From contig CAZCAC010000057.1 in the NCBI GenBank assembly GCA_964496575.1, positions 1 through 51,237 on the forward strand: DNA of 51,237 nucleotides. The letters are read 5' to 3'. The stretch comes from CAZCAC01 sp964496575. Its GTDB lineage: Bacteria; Planctomycetota; UBA1135; GCA-002686595. Of this stretch, positions 1-7,902 are shown in pieces. The notes beneath the pieces were generated by a model. That model made no database searches, was not told where the DNA came from, and saw nothing but the letters and a program-made list of their open reading frames with translations. A program made the position numbers and the translations under genes. How positions within the stretch are numbered: position 1 is the first letter of the stretch; each line of letters begins with the position of its first letter.

Positions 1-62
1 ATCCTTCCTTCCCCCCGCCGGCGAACCGTAAGCTCTCATCACTTCCCCCCCCCCGCACCCCG

Positions 63-971
63 ATGAAGCTCCTCCCTCTCCTCCCGGCCCTCTTCTCCCT
101 GGCGGCTTGCACCACCGCTCCGCTCCAACCCATCCCCGACCCGCTCCCGGAGACCCTCGAATGGGCCGCGGCGACTGGACCGTCCACCGACCTCTCCCCC
201 TTCCTCGGGCTCAAGACCCGCGAGAACGACACCGGCTCGCTCGACGAGCTCCTCTTCGAACCGGGCGTTCGAGTCACCCGCGTGATCGAGAGCTCTCCCG
301 CCGCCGAGGCCGGCATTCAATCCGGCGATATCCTCCTCCAATTCGCTGAACACCCTATCGACGATCCGGGCGCGCTCGACGCGCTCGTCCAGTCGACCGA
401 TCCCACCCTCCCCGTCCCCCTCCAGATACAGCGCGGTGACACCGTCTTCTCCGTGTCGGTCACCCTCGCCACCTCCACCATCCCGCCTCCACCCCCGGAA
501 ATCCTCTACCGCAAGGACCCCTCCCGATCCCTCGCCGGCTGGGCGACCGGCTACCGTGGCGTGGTTCTCGTCAGCTCGTCACCCGAGGCCCCGTTCCCGA
601 TCGCGGGCATCCCCGTCGGCAGCACCGTCACGTCGATCGGCGGCGTCGCGGTCTTCTCCGCCCGCTCTCTCATTCGCAGGCTCGAGTTCCATCCACCCGG
701 CGCGACCGTCGAGGTCACCACTCGGAACGTCGACGACACGGAAACCCTGCACGAGGTCGAGCTCTACGATCCGCCCAGCAAGGTCACCGGGTTCATGATC
801 CCGATCCTCACCAACTACGAAGCCGACGTGGAAGGGGAATCGACGAGCTTCGTCCTGATCGACCTCTACTTCATCTCGCTCTTCCGGTACACGAGGAACG
901 GCGCGGAGAAGGAATACCGGTTCCTGCGGTGGTTCCAGTTCTCCTCCGGTGTCGGAGAGCTCTCCGAATGA
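63..971 (+). CDS. PDZ-domain lipoprotein
   Basis: This 302-residue protein begins with a short hydrophobic leader ending in a lipobox (LAAC, Cys16), so it should be a lipid-anchored envelope protein. Two PDZ-like segments follow. The first (about residues 48-137) has the pattern of a PDZ: an FLGL start, VTRVIESSPAAEAGIQSGD, then a short sheet. The second (about 160-240) has GIPVGSTVTSIGG. No protease catalytic domain is present, so a peptide-binding or scaffold role is inferred. The C-terminal 60 residues are unassigned. Its stop codon overlaps the start of the next gene (ATGA), so the two are probably translationally coupled. The substrate is unknown. Confidence 0.75.
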   Translation: MKLLPLLPALFSLAACTTAPLQPIPDPLPETLEWAAATGPSTDLSPFLGLKTRENDTGSLDELLFEPGVRVTRVIESSPAAEAGIQSGDILLQFAEHPIDDPGALDALVQSTDPTLPVPLQIQRGDTVFSVSVTLATSTIPPPPPEILYRKDPSRSLAGWATGYRGVVLVSSSPEAPFPIAGIPVGSTVTSIGGVAVFSARSLIRRLEFHPPGATVEVTTRNVDDTETLHEVELYDPPSKVTGFMIPILTNYEADVEGESTSFVLIDLYFISLFRYTRNGAEKEYRFLRWFQFSSGVGELSE

Positions 972-2566
972 TCGCCTCCCTCCTCCTGACGCTGGCGCCG
1001 AGCCCGCCTCCCGCCCCCGATACGGAAACCGTCCGATACGACGACGCGTCCCTCGAGCTCGAGGGTGAGCTGCTCGACCATCGTTTCATCGACCTCGGGG
1101 TCTCGGGCCCGACCTTCCTCTGCATCGCCCTGCGGCTGGAGGACAACACCCGAGAGCTGCGCTTCCACGAGCTCGGGCAGCGTGCGCTCGACACCACTCC
1201 CACCCACACCATCCCCGTCCTCGAGGATGTCCTCGCCTACGGCTTCGCCGACGTCCGCTCCGAGCCGGGTCGCGAGCTCTTCTTCCTCACTCGCTCGAGC
1301 GTCTGGTCCTATTCGCTGACCAGATCCGGCTACCGGGACAACGTGCGCCGCCTGGTCCAGGAGCAGCTCCTGTACGACGTACCCGACAATCGAGCCCTGG
1401 CCTTCTGGGCCTACGTGATCCCGGACGAGGGCGGCGATCGTCTCCTGCTTCCCACTCGCCAGTCCTTCGGCATCTGGGGCCCCCGCGACCCGGGTGGAGA
1501 CCCACCACCGGGCACCGCCGGCGAGTATCGGCGAGAGAATCTGTTCGTCTCCTCCGCGATCCCCGCCTCCGCCCCCGACTCTCCCGGTTCCGGCCGGGGG
1601 CGGCCCGGCGACCGGAGCATGACGGTCGACGCCGACGGCGAGGTCCGGATCGAGACGATCGGCGGCGATGGGGTCTTCCTCGGCGACGATGGCCACAGCT
1701 CGACCCTCCTGCGCGACGACAAGTCGTTCGCCGCTCCCGCGCTGATCGACCTCGACGGTGAAGGAGGGCTCGATCTCGTGCTGCGACACGAATCGGCGCT
1801 GCACGTCCACCGATCCAGGGGCGGCGAGCTCACCGTCCGGCCGACCGCCGTCGAGGAGTTTCCCGACTACCTGACCGGCGAGGAGCAGGACCTCTACCTG
1901 CAGCTCATCGACCTCGACGCGGATGGCGATCGTGACCTGCTGGCCCGGATCGAGGAAGAGGTGGACGGTTTCGAGAACGCTCAGATTCGGCTGCTCGTCC
2001 TGCTCAACGACGGGCGGAGGCTGCTTCCACCGAAGCCGGACCAGGTCCTGCGCTTCGAGGCCGCCATGGTCCGCACCGAGATCGTCGACGTCGACGGCGA
2101 GGGAAACCCCGATCTCGTCGTGCGGAAGTTCGAGCTGCCGAGCATGCTGGAGACGGTGACCGGGCTGGAGTTCAGCCTGACCACCCTGGTCTTCTTCGCG
2201 ACCGGTGAGAAGGGGCGCCCGTTCGAGCGCAAGCCGGGGCTGAAGCAGACGCAGGTCTTCGACGAGAACACGGTGGCTGACGCGGTGAAGAACCGCCGCC
2301 TGAAGCTCGACTGCGATGGAGACGACCTCCCGGACCTGGTCGAAGTCGACCTCCACGGCCGGATCGCCATCCGGCGGCTGCGCCACGAATCGGGGTTCTT
2401 CAGCGGCGACAGCTGGGAGCTGGAGGAGAACCCCTGGAAGCGCTTCGAGACGCGTGGATCGCTCCTGGAGATCGAGGTGATCGACGCGAATGGAGACGGG
2501 CTGGCCGACATCGTCAGCCCCGGTGACCGGTCGTTGACGTTGTTCCTCTCCTCGAGGGTCCGCTAG
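968..2566 (+). CDS. exported FG-GAP/VCBS repeat protein
   Basis: I place the start at the ATG at 968 because it overlaps the previous stop (ATGA) and opens directly into a signal peptide (MIASLLLTLAPSPPPAPD); a longer reading frame upstream would bury it. The 532-residue product has at least five Asp-rich FG-GAP/VCBS-type calcium loops (near residues 257, 313, 370, 446 and 503), such as DLDADGDRDLL and DANGDGLADIV. Such repeats form beta-propeller blades on secreted proteins. Residues 1-250 have no motif I recognise. The next gene has the same architecture and follows after 13 bases, so this looks like a tandem paralogous pair with the PDZ lipoprotein in one operon. Function beyond an extracellular propeller is unknown. 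Confidence 0.75.
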   Translation: MIASLLLTLAPSPPPAPDTETVRYDDASLELEGELLDHRFIDLGVSGPTFLCIALRLEDNTRELRFHELGQRALDTTPTHTIPVLEDVLAYGFADVRSEPGRELFFLTRSSVWSYSLTRSGYRDNVRRLVQEQLLYDVPDNRALAFWAYVIPDEGGDRLLLPTRQSFGIWGPRDPGGDPPPGTAGEYRRENLFVSSAIPASAPDSPGSGRGRPGDRSMTVDADGEVRIETIGGDGVFLGDDGHSSTLLRDDKSFAAPALIDLDGEGGLDLVLRHESALHVHRSRGGELTVRPTAVEEFPDYLTGEEQDLYLQLIDLDADGDRDLLARIEEEVDGFENAQIRLLVLLNDGRRLLPPKPDQVLRFEAAMVRTEIVDVDGEGNPDLVVRKFELPSMLETVTGLEFSLTTLVFFATGEKGRPFERKPGLKQTQVFDENTVADAVKNRRLKLDCDGDDLPDLVEVDLHGRIAIRRLRHESGFFSGDSWELEENPWKRFETRGSLLEIEVIDANGDGLADIVSPGDRSLTLFLSSRVR

Positions 2567-2579
2567 GAGGCCCGTTTCC

Positions 2580-4235
2580 ATGTCGATCCTCTCGTGTGTC
2601 CTGCTCTCTTGCCCGTTCCTCGCGCTCCGCGCGGACGAGGCTCCCGCCGCGACCCTCCTGCACCGCCCCGACGACGGCGGCGTGCTGGCCCTGCGCGAGA
2701 TGGACGGCGACGGACGTCTCGACCTCGTCTTCCTCCAGCCCTCCGGCTTCGGCGTGCGCTACCAGCGAGAGGACGGCCGCTACCCCGCCGAGAACGACAC
2801 GGAGCTGTGCTGGCCGGGACCCCACCTCGCCTGGGATCTCGTCGACCTCGACCTCGACGGCCGCTTCGAGATCGTGACCCTCTCCGGCGAAGGCGAGGTG
2901 CACGCGTGGCGACCGGGAGCCGACCGGGCCTTTGGCGAGGGCAGCCTGCTGCTCGAGTCGCGCAGCTACCTGCCCCACGGCATCAGCCAGATGCGCTTCG
3001 TCCGCGACATCGACGGCAACGGACTGGCCGACTTCGTGTTGCCCGCCGCCGGCGTCTTCCGGATCCACCTGCAGGAGCCGGTCGGGACGTGGAGCGGCGG
3101 GATCGAGATCGAGTACGAAGCGGAGGTCGAGTACCAGGTCGGCGATCCGGAGGACCTCGACGGCCGCTTCGGGCAGCTCTTGCGCATCCCCTGGTTCAAG
3201 CTGGAGGACGTCGACGGCGACGGGCTCCAGGACCTGGTCTCCCGGACCGAGGAGCGCGTCGACTTCCACCTCGCCCGCCCCGAGCTCTCCGCGACGCCCT
3301 CCTGGACGCTCGACCTCGTGGCGCTGCAGGGCGACCGGGGGAAGAGCGACGAGATCGACCTCGACGACCTCTTCGCCAACATCGACATGGGGGTCAAGTG
3401 GAGCCTCGTCGAACTGGACGGGAAGGCGCCGCGCGATCTCCTGATCCAGCTGGGCGGTACGATCAAGACCTACCTCGGCGGCTCGGTGACCGGGACGACG
3501 GAGCGTCCCGACCAGGTGCTCAAGCTGTCCGGCAACCTCCTGCACTTCTTCGCCCGCGACGTCCAGGGGGACGAGCTCCCCGACCTGCAGCTGGTGCGGG
3601 GCGAGCAGATCTCGCTGGGGCGCGTCCTGCGCTGGCTGATCCTGCCCGGCTCGCTGGACTTCGAGCTGTTCACCTACCAGAACGACGACGGCGCCTTCCG
3701 TCGCAAGTACACGCGGCGAAACACCGTCTCGTTGAAGATCCCGAGGCTGCTCTCGCTCATCGAGGACGTCGAGGAGATCAGCGACGAGGTCGAGTGCCAG
3801 CGGAAGATCCCCGCTCGCCGCGCGGACCTCGACGGGGACGGGGTCGCGGACGACGTGGTCGACGTGCAGGGTGGCGAGGTCCTGTTCTTCTCCGGCTGCG
3901 CTCCAGCGGAGGACGAGCGGCTGAGGAGCCTCCAGGAGGGCGATATCGAGGTGATGCTTGAGAAGTTCGTCCTCGACGACGTCGATGCGATGGAGGACGG
4001 CGGCACCAAGACGATCGACCTCGGCGAGGTGCGTGAGTGGAACTTCTCACCGGGGGCCACCTTGCGTCGAGCGCACGAGGGGCTCGAGCCGCGGCTGCGC
4101 ACCCCCGCCCCGGCCGACGAGGGGGACTTCCAGCTTCGGCCGCGCGACCTGAACGGCGACGGACGCGACGACGTCGTCCTGTGGGTGCAGCTACCCGACG
4201 AGTCGTACCTGGTGCAGTTCCTGGTTTTCCCTTAG
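2580..4235 (+). CDS. exported FG-GAP/VCBS repeat protein, paralogue of upstream gene
   Basis: This 551-residue protein starts with a signal peptide (MSILSCVLLSCPFLALRADE) preceded by an AGGAGG ribosome site. FG-GAP-like Asp loops occur near residues 41, 87, 142, 209, 416 and 522, for example EMDGDGRLDLV, DIDGNGLADFV and DLNGDGRDDVV. The spacing suggests a beta-propeller that coordinates calcium outside the cytoplasm. It resembles the preceding gene in length and repeat style and is probably a diverged duplicate in the same three-gene operon. Its stop codon overlaps by four bases the stop of the convergent endonuclease gene. No enzymatic motif is visible. Confidence 0.75.
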   Translation: MSILSCVLLSCPFLALRADEAPAATLLHRPDDGGVLALREMDGDGRLDLVFLQPSGFGVRYQREDGRYPAENDTELCWPGPHLAWDLVDLDLDGRFEIVTLSGEGEVHAWRPGADRAFGEGSLLLESRSYLPHGISQMRFVRDIDGNGLADFVLPAAGVFRIHLQEPVGTWSGGIEIEYEAEVEYQVGDPEDLDGRFGQLLRIPWFKLEDVDGDGLQDLVSRTEERVDFHLARPELSATPSWTLDLVALQGDRGKSDEIDLDDLFANIDMGVKWSLVELDGKAPRDLLIQLGGTIKTYLGGSVTGTTERPDQVLKLSGNLLHFFARDVQGDELPDLQLVRGEQISLGRVLRWLILPGSLDFELFTYQNDDGAFRRKYTRRNTVSLKIPRLLSLIEDVEEISDEVECQRKIPARRADLDGDGVADDVVDVQGGEVLFFSGCAPAEDERLRSLQEGDIEVMLEKFVLDDVDAMEDGGTKTIDLGEVREWNFSPGATLRRAHEGLEPRLRTPAPADEGDFQLRPRDLNGDGRDDVVLWVQLPDESYLVQFLVFP

Positions 4236-5584
4236 GGCTCCCAGGTGATCTCCAGCCCGTTGGAGAGGTTGAACTCGCTGAGGCAGGGCGAGACACCCGG
4301 GTCCCGGTACCAGATCTGGTAGCGCTTCGTATCCCCGGCGTTGACCGCGCCCTTGGCGGCGATGTCGATGGTCGTGGCGGAGTTGCCCGACGGATCGGCC
4401 CCGCGCACCTGCAGGCGGATCAGCGCACCGCCGGCGCAGCGCAGCCCGTCGCCGAAGACGATGCCGTCGCCGCCGTCCACCGCGTTCTCGGCCTGGAAGT
4501 AGAGCCCCGGCTGCAGCACGACCAGGCCCGCGCCGGTCAGCACCAGGTCCGCGGCGCTCACCGAGGCGGATCCCTCCGCGTCGATCACGGCGCCGGAACC
4601 ACCGCTGTTGCGGCACCCCTCACCCGGACCGCCGTGGTTGAGGCAGGGGCACGGCGTTCCACTCCCGTCACCGAAGCAGTACTTGCTCCAGGCGCCGAAA
4701 TCGCAGGCACCGTTGAAGACGCAGTCCACCCATTCGGGGTGGTCGATGAACGGGTTCCGGTTGCCCTGGTAGCCGTACACCACCTCGTGCCCGTCCCGCT
4801 CGAAGTCGTCCGGGGGGTCCTCGGCGTGCCACTGCAGCAGGACGCTGAGCATCCCCATGTAGGCCACCGATTCGTTCTGCCCGGTGTTCGAGGCATCGAT
4901 CAGGGACTCGTTGTCGGTGAGGATCAGGTCCGGCTCGGCGGCGCCGGTTCCTCCATGGGTTCCACCCTCGTAGCGCACGTCCATGTAGAGGAGCGCTCGC
5001 GCGACGTCCCCACGGCGACCGTTCCACGTCTCCCACGACCCCAGCGTGTACAGCCCGTTGGTCCAGTTGGAGTTCCCCGGATAGGTCCCCGACCCGCCTC
5101 CCTGGCCGTTGTTGAAGTCGGTCGGCCGCTCGTCGCTGGAGCCGCTGCAGGTGCGGTAGGGTCGATTCCCGCGCGAGCCGTTGTAGCTGGCGTCGCACAG
5201 GAGGAGCACGTGGCAGTCGGTGTAGGGGTAGTTCGATCCGTTGTAGATCGGGAACCCGAACGACTTGGGCCACGGGTGCTCGCGGTCGTAGTCGTTGTTC
5301 CCCTGGCCGTACTTGGGATAGCTGGCGTTCTTGTAGACGTCGAGGATCCGCCCGGGATCGGAGGGATCGGTCATCGCCTCCTCGAGGATGTCCCAGGTGT
5401 CGATGCCGCTGGAGGTGTAGGGATACCGCTGGTGGTCGTCGATCACCTGGTGGATGGTCAGCCGGGCCGTGGCCTCGCTGGAGAGGTCGACGGAGTCGTA
5501 GTAGCCGGGCGGCTCCTGGGCCCCTCCGAGGGGGGAGAGGAGCGTCCCGAGGCCGATGATCGCGAGGAGACTGGGGATCTTCAT
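4232..5584 (-). CDS. exported endonuclease I family nuclease with C-terminal planctomycete module
   Basis: I start at the ATG at 5584 because it begins the signal peptide MKIPSLLAIIGLGTLLSPLGGAQ; the open frame extends 33 codons further upstream without a leader. Residues about 35-290 match the endonuclease I (EndA/Dns) family, including the catalytic motif DYDREHPWPKSFG (Arg101-Glu102-His103), followed by many Asn/Gly-Ser segments typical of this secreted, metal-dependent nuclease. From about residue 302 a Cys-rich linker (YCFGDGSGTPCPC) leads into a beta-rich domain ending SNGLEITW, which recurs on two other exported proteins in this window. The protein of 450 residues probably degrades extracellular DNA for nutrients, while the tail may retain or sort it at the surface (inference). 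Confidence 0.85.
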   Translation of the reverse strand: MKIPSLLAIIGLGTLLSPLGGAQEPPGYYDSVDLSSEATARLTIHQVIDDHQRYPYTSSGIDTWDILEEAMTDPSDPGRILDVYKNASYPKYGQGNNDYDREHPWPKSFGFPIYNGSNYPYTDCHVLLLCDASYNGSRGNRPYRTCSGSSDERPTDFNNGQGGGSGTYPGNSNWTNGLYTLGSWETWNGRRGDVARALLYMDVRYEGGTHGGTGAAEPDLILTDNESLIDASNTGQNESVAYMGMLSVLLQWHAEDPPDDFERDGHEVVYGYQGNRNPFIDHPEWVDCVFNGACDFGAWSKYCFGDGSGTPCPCLNHGGPGEGCRNSGGSGAVIDAEGSASVSAADLVLTGAGLVVLQPGLYFQAENAVDGGDGIVFGDGLRCAGGALIRLQVRGADPSGNSATTIDIAAKGAVNAGDTKRYQIWYRDPGVSPCLSEFNLSNGLEITWEP

Positions 5585-5760
5585 CTGGTGGAATCTTACC
5601 CAGATCCCGGCGAAGGAGGGGGCCTTCTCCGGGGATCCCGGCGCAGGCGCGCCGCTTTCGCGCCCCGCGACCCCGATCGACACCGCGGCCCGGCGATGTG
5701 GCGGGGGGGCCGGGGTCGTTAGAATCTCGGGCCTTCCGCGACCCGAACCCCGAACCAGAC

Positions 5761-7902
5761 ATGATCAGCCGAACCGCCCTCCTCACCCGCGGCGCCCCGG
5801 TGGCGCTCTTCCTCCTCGGCCTCTCCTGCGCGCAGGTCCCGGTGGATCCGGCCGAGCACGTCTACCCGCCGGCGCGCACCTGCGACCAGGTCGACGAGTA
5901 CTTCGGCGTGGAGGTCGCCGACCCGTACCGGTGGATGGAGGAGGACGTCTCCACGCCCGAGCTCGCCGCCTGGGTCGAGGCGGAGAACGCGCTCACCCGT
6001 AGCTACCTCGACGCGATCCCCGAGCGGGAGTCGATCATCGAGCGGCTGACCGAGCTGTGGAACTACGAGCGGATCGGCATCCCCGAGCGAAGCGGAGGGC
6101 GGGAGTTCTACACCAGGAACGACGGCCTGCAGAACCAGCCGGTGCTGATGGTCGTCGACGGCCCCGGTGCCGAGCCGCGGGTCCTGCTCGATCCGAACAC
6201 CTTCTCCGAGGACGGCACGATCGCCCTGGCCGACATCGTGCCGAGTCCCGACGGCGAGGTGCTGGCGTACGGCCTCTCCCACGGCGGCTCCGACTGGCGG
6301 GAGTGGCGCTTCCTGGACGTCAGCACCAGCAAGGACCTGCCGGACATCGTGAACTGGAACAAGTTCGGCGGCCTCGACTGGGTCGATGGGCGTCGCGCCG
6401 TGGTCTACCCGCGGTACCCGCAGCCGGCCGAGGGGGACGAGCTGCGCGAGAAGAACCAGGCCGCGGCGATCTGCCTGCACGTGATGGGCACCGCTGCCGG
6501 GGACGACGTGGTCCTCTCCGAAGCTCCGGCGCAGGAGGGAATCAGTCAGTGGTGCGACGTGACCGCGAGCGGTCGCGCCGTGCTGGCGATCCGCGAGGAG
6601 GCCAAGAGCGACAGCCACGAGATCGACGTCATCTCGCTCGCCTCCGAGGACTACCCGCGCGTGCCGCTGATCGCCGGCTTCGACGCGCAGTACCAGTCGA
6701 TCGGCAACGACGAGAGCACGATCTTCTTCCGCACCAACCTGGACGCCCCGACGTACCGGATCATCGCCATCGACGTCGAGAATCGCGAGCGCGACCAGTG
6801 GCGGGAGGTGATCCCGGCGGCGCCGGAGACGATGCGTTCGGCCGACCTGATCGGCGGCCGGATCGCGGCGAGATTCCTGAAGGACGCGACGAGCCTGGTG
6901 CGCCTCTTCGAGCTCGACGGGAAACCGGCGGGGGAGGTCGACCTCCCGGGGATCGGTACCGCGTCCGGTTTCCGCGGGGAGGCAGACAGCCCGATCACCT
7001 ACTACTCCTACTACAACGAGGTCACGCCGCCGGCGACGTACCGGTACGACGTATCGACGGGCGAGAGCGAGCTCTTCCACCAGCCCGAGGTCGCCTTCGA
7101 CCCCGCCGACTACGTCGTCGAACAGATCTTCTACGAGAGTCTCGATGGCACCCGGGTGCCGATGTTCCTGGCGCACAAGAAGGGCCTGAAGCGCGACGGA
7201 TCGAACCGGACGCTGCTCTACGGCTACGGCGGCTTCAATGTCCCGCTGACCCCGCGCTTCCGCACCAACTGGCTCCTCTGGATGGAGATGGGTGGCGTCG
7301 CGGCGGTGCCGAACCTGCGCGGCGGTGGCGAGTACGGCGAGGCGTGGCACGAGGCGGGGACCAAGCTGAAGAAGCAGAACGTCTTCGACGACTTCATCGC
7401 CGCGGCCGAGTGGCTGATCGAGAACGACTACACCCGTCCGGAGAAGCTCGCCATCTCGGGCGCCTCGAACGGCGGCCTCCTGGTCGGCGCGGTGATGATC
7501 CAGCGCCCCGAGCTGTTCGGCGCGACGCTGCCCGCGGTGGGGGTGATGGACATGCTGCGCTTCCACAAGTTCACCATCGGCTGGGCGTGGGTCGGCGACT
7601 ACGGCTCGTCGGAGAACGAGGACGAGTTCAAGGCGATCTACGAGTACTCGCCGCTGCACAACCTGAAGGACGGGGTCGCTTACCCCGCGACCCTGGTCGA
7701 GACCGCCGACCGCGACGACCGCGTCGTGCCGGCGCACAGCTTCAAGTTCGCCGCCCGCCTGCAGGCGGCGCACGGGGGCGACGCTCCGGTCCTGATCCAC
7801 ATCGGCACGGACGCCGGCCACGGAGCGGGCAAGCCGACGGCGAAGCGGATCGAGGAGGCGGCCGACGTTCTGGCGTTCCTGGTGAACGAGCTGGGGGACT
7901 AG
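5761..7902 (+). CDS. prolyl oligopeptidase family (S9A) lipoprotein
   Basis: I chose the ATG at 5761 because it opens a lipoprotein leader with a plausible lipobox (LGLSC, Cys23); the longer frame from 5698 adds only charged sequence. The mature 713-residue protein has the S9A order: a short N-terminal helix segment (VADPYRWMEE), a seven-bladed propeller (about 80-440) and an alpha/beta-hydrolase domain. Catalytic residues are visible: Ser569 in SGASNGG, Asp in TADRDDRVVP and His in DAGHGAGKP. It should cleave after proline in short peptides in the periplasm or outer envelope. It is divergent from the nuclease gene, and its 3' end overlaps the convergent rhamnosidase gene by four bases. Confidence 0.92.
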   Translation: MISRTALLTRGAPVALFLLGLSCAQVPVDPAEHVYPPARTCDQVDEYFGVEVADPYRWMEEDVSTPELAAWVEAENALTRSYLDAIPERESIIERLTELWNYERIGIPERSGGREFYTRNDGLQNQPVLMVVDGPGAEPRVLLDPNTFSEDGTIALADIVPSPDGEVLAYGLSHGGSDWREWRFLDVSTSKDLPDIVNWNKFGGLDWVDGRRAVVYPRYPQPAEGDELREKNQAAAICLHVMGTAAGDDVVLSEAPAQEGISQWCDVTASGRAVLAIREEAKSDSHEIDVISLASEDYPRVPLIAGFDAQYQSIGNDESTIFFRTNLDAPTYRIIAIDVENRERDQWREVIPAAPETMRSADLIGGRIAARFLKDATSLVRLFELDGKPAGEVDLPGIGTASGFRGEADSPITYYSYYNEVTPPATYRYDVSTGESELFHQPEVAFDPADYVVEQIFYESLDGTRVPMFLAHKKGLKRDGSNRTLLYGYGGFNVPLTPRFRTNWLLWMEMGGVAAVPNLRGGGEYGEAWHEAGTKLKKQNVFDDFIAAAEWLIENDYTRPEKLAISGASNGGLLVGAVMIQRPELFGATLPAVGVMDMLRFHKFTIGWAWVGDYGSSENEDEFKAIYEYSPLHNLKDGVAYPATLVETADRDDRVVPAHSFKFAARLQAAHGGDAPVLIHIGTDAGHGAGKPTAKRIEEAADVLAFLVNELGD

